Positions 5,680-9,099 of a DNA stretch of 9,099 nucleotides are shown piece after piece (the stretch's first letter is position 1; every line of letters starts with the position of its first letter). The translations under genes and the position numbers were made by a program. The notes under the pieces were generated by a model. It ran no database searches, was not told the DNA's origin, and was given only the letters and a program-made list of their open reading frames with translations. The stretch comes from Phycisphaerae bacterium (GTDB lineage Bacteria > Planctomycetota > Phycisphaerae > UBA1845 > PWPN01), in assembly GCA_026647385.1 (NCBI GenBank), contig JAPKGY010000074.1, positions 1-9,099 of the forward strand. The letters run 5' to 3'.

Positions 5680-7311
5680 CTACTTCTTTCCGGGTCGTCC
5701 GGTTTTCCCGGACAGGCGGGCACGCACTTCACGGTCGACCGGCTGGCCGTTGTGGCGGATGGCGTCGACGGTCACGTTCTCGACATCGTGTTCGGCGCCC
5801 GCGCCCCGAACATACGAGCCCGGCGTGCAGGGGCCGATGATGTCGATGTCGGCGAGGTGAACGCCGTCGATCGAGCCCAGTTCCGAATCCTGGCTGTAAG
5901 ACGTTTGGCCGACCACGACGACCAGGAGCAACGGACAGTAACGGTCGGCCGGGTCGGGCACATAGCGTTCGTCTCGCCTGGTTTGCAGCCGCTGACGGAC
6001 CGGAGCAGGGTCGATCTCGAAGCGGATCTTCTCGAAACGCACGTTGCGGATTCTCGCCCGGTCGCCGCCGTGAACGTGCATCGCGGAGTCGGCGGTGCGG
6101 ATGATGTCGCAATCGCGGAAGACCACGTCGGCGATCTCCGGCCCGCAGGTCTCCGGCCCGATCGCCAGAGCCTTGCCCCAGTCGTTCCAGATGACGCATC
6201 CGCCGGCGAACACGTTCCGCACCGGCTGCTGTTCGCAGGATTTGAGGCCCTTGACGATCAGGCTATCGTCGAACGAGCGGATGAAGCAGTTCGTGATGGT
6301 GATGTCCTGGCTGTTGACCACGTCGATCCCGTCGCTGTTGTACCGCCACAGGCCAATGAGCTTGAGGTCGTTCATCTTCACGTTCCGGCATTTAGCCGGC
6401 ACGACCGTCCAACTGGGCGGATCGCGCAGCACGAGACCATCGACGACAACGCCCTCGCAGTTGTGCAAGCCGACGATCCCGTGAAACGCCCCGCGCTCGA
6501 ACGAAGCGGCGTCGAGGATGCCCCGGCCGACAATGCGGATGTTCCGGGCATCCCGGGCAACGACGTACCCGTGGGCCACCGCGCCGGCGGCCACGTACAC
6601 GGTCTGGTTGCTTTGCAGCTCGATCCTGCCGGGTTTGTGCACGCCGGGGCCGAAGTAGCGAACCGCCGGATCGTCACGCCTGGGCCGCTCCTGCTCCAGG
6701 GGGCTGGCGAACAGGTGCAGAGCATGGTGCGGCCCGTCGAGTTCGACGGTGCAGTGCGCAGGGCTCGGGAGGATGAACGAAATGCGCCGGCCATCGATTT
6801 TCGGCCTGATCCCCAGACGGGTCGGTCGCACCGCCGCTGTCTTGGGCGCCCGTGCAGCCACAACCTCCACCCGGACCGCACCGGCCATGTCCCAGTAAGC
6901 GAACGAAGCCAGTTCCGTCTGATCGAGGGGTCGCTGATAACCCGGCCACACCTGGTTGAGTGGAACAGCCGACACCCGACAACGGTAAACCGGCGTCGGC
7001 CGGTCCTCCACCGTGACCGTGTAATCGGCGGAGAGTTCCTCGCCCACGGGCGCGGGCGCGACGAGGACCGCGGCGGCCGGTCGAGTGCCGGCGGGTGAGG
7101 CTGCGTGGACCGCGGACACGGTGAAGCTGATGAACGACAACGACAGGACCAGCGCGCGCGAAGAAGGACGCGGAGACCCGGCGATGCGGGGGCGCGGGGG
7201 AGCAATTGTCTCGGGGATGGCGCAGGCCGCGTAGCGCCGCCCGAGATACGTGCGGCTTGGGAACAGTGGTGATGGGTGAGGCGTGAAAAGATCACGAGGG
7301 GCGTTTTGCAT
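5680..7311 (-). CDS. Secreted parallel beta-helix glycoside hydrolase, GH28/GH49-like
   Basis: This is a 543-residue exported protein. The start at 7311 has a good Shine-Dalgarno (AGGTGA directly upstream). The hydrophobic signal core comes late (residues 53-70, cleavage after AVHA), behind about 50 Pro/Arg-rich residues. Residues 85-215 look like the N-terminal beta-sandwich (VYRCRV ... FAYWDMAGAVRVEV ... LHLFASPLE). Residues 220-520 form a right-handed beta-helix with YVAAGAVAHGYV, NIRIVGRGILD, NSDGIDVVNSQDITITNC (325-342) and FDDSLIVKG (347-355). The Asp triad D327, D348, D349 has the spacing of polygalacturonase catalytic Asps. The usual GHG is replaced by GKA in GKALAIG (379-385), and no RIK motif is seen, so a pectin substrate is doubtful. 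It is transcribed divergently from the M20 gene. Likely role: extracellular or periplasmic polysaccharide breakdown. Confidence 0.85.
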   Translation of the reverse strand: MQNAPRDLFTPHPSPLFPSRTYLGRRYAACAIPETIAPPRPRIAGSPRPSSRALVLSLSFISFTVSAVHAASPAGTRPAAAVLVAPAPVGEELSADYTVTVEDRPTPVYRCRVSAVPLNQVWPGYQRPLDQTELASFAYWDMAGAVRVEVVAARAPKTAAVRPTRLGIRPKIDGRRISFILPSPAHCTVELDGPHHALHLFASPLEQERPRRDDPAVRYFGPGVHKPGRIELQSNQTVYVAAGAVAHGYVVARDARNIRIVGRGILDAASFERGAFHGIVGLHNCEGVVVDGLVLRDPPSWTVVPAKCRNVKMNDLKLIGLWRYNSDGIDVVNSQDITITNCFIRSFDDSLIVKGLKSCEQQPVRNVFAGGCVIWNDWGKALAIGPETCGPEIADVVFRDCDIIRTADSAMHVHGGDRARIRNVRFEKIRFEIDPAPVRQRLQTRRDERYVPDPADRYCPLLLVVVVGQTSYSQDSELGSIDGVHLADIDIIGPCTPGSYVRGAGAEHDVENVTVDAIRHNGQPVDREVRARLSGKTGRPGKK

Positions 7312-7356
7312 TTCACCTGCTCGTTTTTCGTGACAATGGATAACTCACACTGGCCG

Positions 7357-7362
7357 ATTGTA
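7357..7362 (-). promoter_or_regulatory. Weak -10 candidate for the GH28-like gene
   Basis: On the minus strand this reads TACAAT, 45 bases upstream of the start codon. The hexamer 17 bases further upstream is CGGAGT, not a good -35. The perfect palindrome at 7386-7401 lies just beyond that -35 position, where an activator could compensate. Consensus match only. Confidence 0.25.
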
Positions 7363-7385
7363 TCCGTCGACGTGCCGTAACTCCG

Positions 7386-7401
7386 AAGAGCCGCGGCTCT
7401 T
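7386..7401. promoter_or_regulatory. Perfect 16-bp palindrome AAGAGCCGCGGCTCTT, possible operator
   Basis: The two 8-bp halves are exactly complementary. It lies 75 bases upstream of the GH28-like start and 216 bases upstream of the M20 start, in a region without genes. A dimeric regulator could bind here. Read on the plus strand it is followed by TTTA, so a weak intrinsic terminator is the alternative, but no plus-strand gene precedes it. Confidence 0.4.
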
Positions 7402-7568
7402 TTATCCCCGAATCGGTCAGCTTGAGTGCGTAACCTGTGCCGATGCCGCGCGATCGCGCCACCCCGCCTCGGGCGAGGATGGCGCCGGCCGGCATGATAA
7501 CCATCGGGTCGCCGGTTCACCAGAGCAAATGGAGACACGCGGAGCGCAGATTCGTGGCGGCGATAGCG

Positions 7569-7574
7569 TATAAT
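7569..7574 (+). promoter_or_regulatory. Perfect -10 box TATAAT for the M20 dipeptidase gene
   Basis: TATAAT in the context GCGTATAATAAC lies 43 bases upstream of ATG 7618, which would give a leader of about 37 nt. No -35 hexamer is recognisable 16-18 bases upstream. The match and its distance to a strong ribosome binding site make it the likely promoter. Confidence 0.45.
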
Positions 7575-7617
7575 AACAGCCGAGACCGGGAAACCGACCA
7601 CGAACTGAGGAGAACGC

Positions 7618-8997
7618 ATGTCAGTCGATGCCGCCATCGCCGTCTTCGACCGCAACTACGACGCCTTCGTCGAGGACCTCGGGACTTTCCTGCGGTTCCA
7701 GTCGGTTTCCGCGCAGAGCGATCATGCGGGGGACATGGTCGATTGCGCCCGGTGGATCAGCCGGCAACTGGCGACCGCGGGACTCGACGCGCATATCGTG
7801 TCGACCGACCGTCATCCGGTAGTCTTGGCGGACAGCGGGCCCGTACCCGATGCGAACGCGCCGACGCTGCTGTTCTACGGCCATTATGACGTTCAGCCGC
7901 CGGGCGACCTGAAACTGTGGGAAAGCCCGCCCTTCGAGCCGACGATCCGCAACGGCGCGATCCACGCCCGCGGCAGCGCGGACGACAAGGGCCAGGTCAT
8001 GACCCACCTGACGGCCATGCGCTGCTGGCGCGAGACCGGGATGCCCTGGCCCGTTCGGGTGAAGTTTCTCATCGAGGGGGAGGAGGAGATCGGCTCGCCG
8101 AGCCTGCCCGACGTGCTCCGCAAGCGGGTCGACGAACTCGCCTGCGATTACGTCGTTCTGAGTGATACCGCCAAGCTGAACGCCGAGACGCCCTCGCTGG
8201 CCTACGCAACCCGGGGCCTGATCTACAAGGAGATCGAGATCGAAGGCCCTCGGCGAGACCTGCACAGCGGGCAGTATGGCGGGGCCGTCGCCAATCCGGG
8301 CAATGTCCTGGCTCGCATCCTCGCCAAGCTGCAAGACGACTCCGGACGGATTACCATTGACGGCTTCTACGACAAGGTTCGCGAGCTGACCGACTGGGAA
8401 AAAGCTCATCTCAAGCGGGCCGGGCTGACCGACAAGCAATTACTGGCGGCCACCGGCTGCCCCGCGCCGGCCGGCGAACCGGGCTACACTTCCGCCGAAC
8501 GCTGCACGGCCCGGCCGACCCTGGACGTCAACGGCCTCCTCACCGGCTACACCGGCGAGGGAGCCGCCACCATCATCCCGAACCGCGCGACCGCCAAAGT
8601 CTCGATGCGTCTCGTGGCTGACCAGGACCCGGGTACTATTTCGGAGGCTTTCGACCAAGCTGTCCGGTCCGCCTGCCCCCCGTCGGTACGCCTCTCGATC
8701 AGCAACCACACCCATTGTGCCGCATACCTGGCCCCAACGGATTCCCCGGCGATGAAAGCGGCTGCCGCCGCCCTCATGGCGGCTTACGGCAAGCCGCCGG
8801 TCTTTACCCGCGAGGGAGGCACCCTGCCAATCCTGCCCCTGTTCAAACAGATCCTCGGAGCCGACAGCGTCATGCTGGGCTTCTCGGTGCCCGACTGCAA
8901 CCTGCACGGCCCCAACGAATTCTTCCATGTGACGGATTTCCGCCGGGGCACCCAATGTATTCTTCGCTTCATGGGCCTGATGGCCAGTTCCGTGTAA
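7618..8997 (+). CDS. M20 family zinc dipeptidase
   Basis: This is a 459-residue metallopeptidase of the M20 (ArgE/DapE/CNDP dipeptidase) group, of typical length for the family. The di-zinc site motifs are in order: YGHYDVQPP with H89 and D91, ARGSADDKGQ with bridging D122, EGEEEIGS with general base E156 and zinc ligand E157, LSD with D183, and CNLHGPNE with H430. Residue roles are assigned by analogy with carnosinase. DLHSGQYGGAVANP (214-227) opens the dimerisation (lid) insert. There is no signal peptide, so it is cytoplasmic and probably hydrolyses small peptides; the exact substrate cannot be read. The start is well supported by GAGGAG at 7607-7612, five bases before ATG. It is divergent from the GH28-like gene. 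All catalytic residues are intact. Confidence 0.93.
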   Translation: MSVDAAIAVFDRNYDAFVEDLGTFLRFQSVSAQSDHAGDMVDCARWISRQLATAGLDAHIVSTDRHPVVLADSGPVPDANAPTLLFYGHYDVQPPGDLKLWESPPFEPTIRNGAIHARGSADDKGQVMTHLTAMRCWRETGMPWPVRVKFLIEGEEEIGSPSLPDVLRKRVDELACDYVVLSDTAKLNAETPSLAYATRGLIYKEIEIEGPRRDLHSGQYGGAVANPGNVLARILAKLQDDSGRITIDGFYDKVRELTDWEKAHLKRAGLTDKQLLAATGCPAPAGEPGYTSAERCTARPTLDVNGLLTGYTGEGAATIIPNRATAKVSMRLVADQDPGTISEAFDQAVRSACPPSVRLSISNHTHCAAYLAPTDSPAMKAAAAALMAAYGKPPVFTREGGTLPILPLFKQILGADSVMLGFSVPDCNLHGPNEFFHVTDFRRGTQCILRFMGLMASSV

Positions 8998-9007
8998 CAC
9001 CTTGTCA

Positions 9008-9099
9008 CCATGATCGCGACGAACTCGCCCTCGTCGATCCTGAGGTCGACGCGATCGAGCGCCCTGACCGCGGCGGCGCCGCTGCCGAAGACCTTGCTC
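9008..9099 (-). pseudogene. N-terminal fragment of a MacB/LolD-type ABC transporter ATPase, cut before Walker A
   Basis: Read from the right edge on the minus strand, the frame gives KVFGSGAAAVRALDRVDL then RIDEGEFVAIM, a very typical N-terminus of the MacB/LolD ATP-binding subunit family, which drives lipoprotein or macrolide-type export with an inner-membrane permease. In the family AIM is followed at once by GPSGSGKST (Walker A). Here it is followed by VTRCYTELA, which is simply the antisense of the end of the M20 gene. The frame stays open to 8784 without any ABC motif. The homology therefore stops sharply near 9008. The gene start lies beyond the window. I read it as a 3'-truncated remnant at a rearrangement point, or an assembly join. 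Confidence 0.65.

Larger units (their letters stand above)
7312..7617. other. Divergent intergenic control region
   Basis: This 306-bp stretch separates the starts of the GH28-like gene (minus) and the M20 gene (plus), so it should hold both promoters. It contains the palindrome at 7386-7401, a TATAAT box at 7569-7574 and a weak minus-strand -10 at 7357-7362. It also has several GC-rich inverted repeats: GCGCGATCGCGC (7448-7459), CCTCG-GG-CGAGG near 7467 and GCCGGCCGGC near 7484. No open frame here has family-like sequence. Confidence 0.6.

Noticed and set aside
5697..5713. Perfect hairpin GTCCGG-TTTTC-CCGGAC at the 3' end of the GH28-like gene as a terminator
   Set aside because: It lies inside the coding sequence before the stop codon and is not followed by a T run in the direction of transcription.
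5440..7098. 552-residue plus-strand frame opposite the GH28-like gene
   Set aside because: Its sequence is Val/Asp/Arg-rich antisense shadow, while the minus strand shows clear signal peptide, beta-helix and catalytic motifs.
6378..7655. 425-residue minus-strand frame spanning the divergent intergenic region
   Set aside because: It overlaps the GH28-like gene in another frame, is Arg/Ser/Pro-rich and has no recognisable domain.

Overview
The window is GC-rich DNA and most likely comes from a planctomycete (Planctomycetota). The best clues are a secreted protein ending in a dockerin-like module of the form DLDGDGDGDMDDFAQFQNCL, and a short FHA protein whose opening and core look like planctomycete FHA proteins. 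Phylum is an inference from these sequence styles; class and genus cannot be told. No CRISPR array, integrase, transposase gene, rRNA or tRNA was seen.

Layout from left to right. Positions 34-237 hold the C-terminal end of a serine carboxypeptidase-like (S10) gene that is cut off upstream by an in-frame stop. Positions 552-2732 encode a large secreted phosphodiester glycosidase (NAGPA-like) with SH3-like, two Ig-like and dockerin-like modules. Positions 2981-3523 encode a small cytoplasmic FHA (phosphothreonine-binding) protein. Immediately downstream, 3571-4047 is a broken nucleotidyltransferase-like gene with a lost N-terminus and an internal TGA. Positions 4171-5208 encode a class I SAM methyltransferase interrupted by an in-frame 18-bp tandem repeat array. 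A noncoding stretch (5209-5679) contains an inverted-repeat element with GGGCAAAATGGGGAC arms. On the minus strand, 5680-7311 encodes a secreted beta-helix glycosidase related to GH28/GH49. A divergent intergenic region of about 300 bp with a perfect 16-bp palindrome separates it from an M20 zinc dipeptidase at 7618-8997. The right edge carries the first 30 or so residues of a MacB/LolD-type ABC ATPase on the minus strand, which stops matching exactly where the Walker A loop should begin.

The genes do not form one evident operon or pathway. They are mostly single genes with their own leaders. The two exported proteins suggest polysaccharide or glycoconjugate turnover, and the M20 enzyme suggests peptide scavenging. 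The clearest theme is gene decay and rearrangement: three of the eight protein-coding loci are remnants, and two kinds of repeat are present. I do not see a convincing new multi-gene system. The most interesting items are the repeat array inside the methyltransferase, the inverted-repeat element, the abrupt break of the ABC ATPase and the architecture of the NAGPA-like protein.
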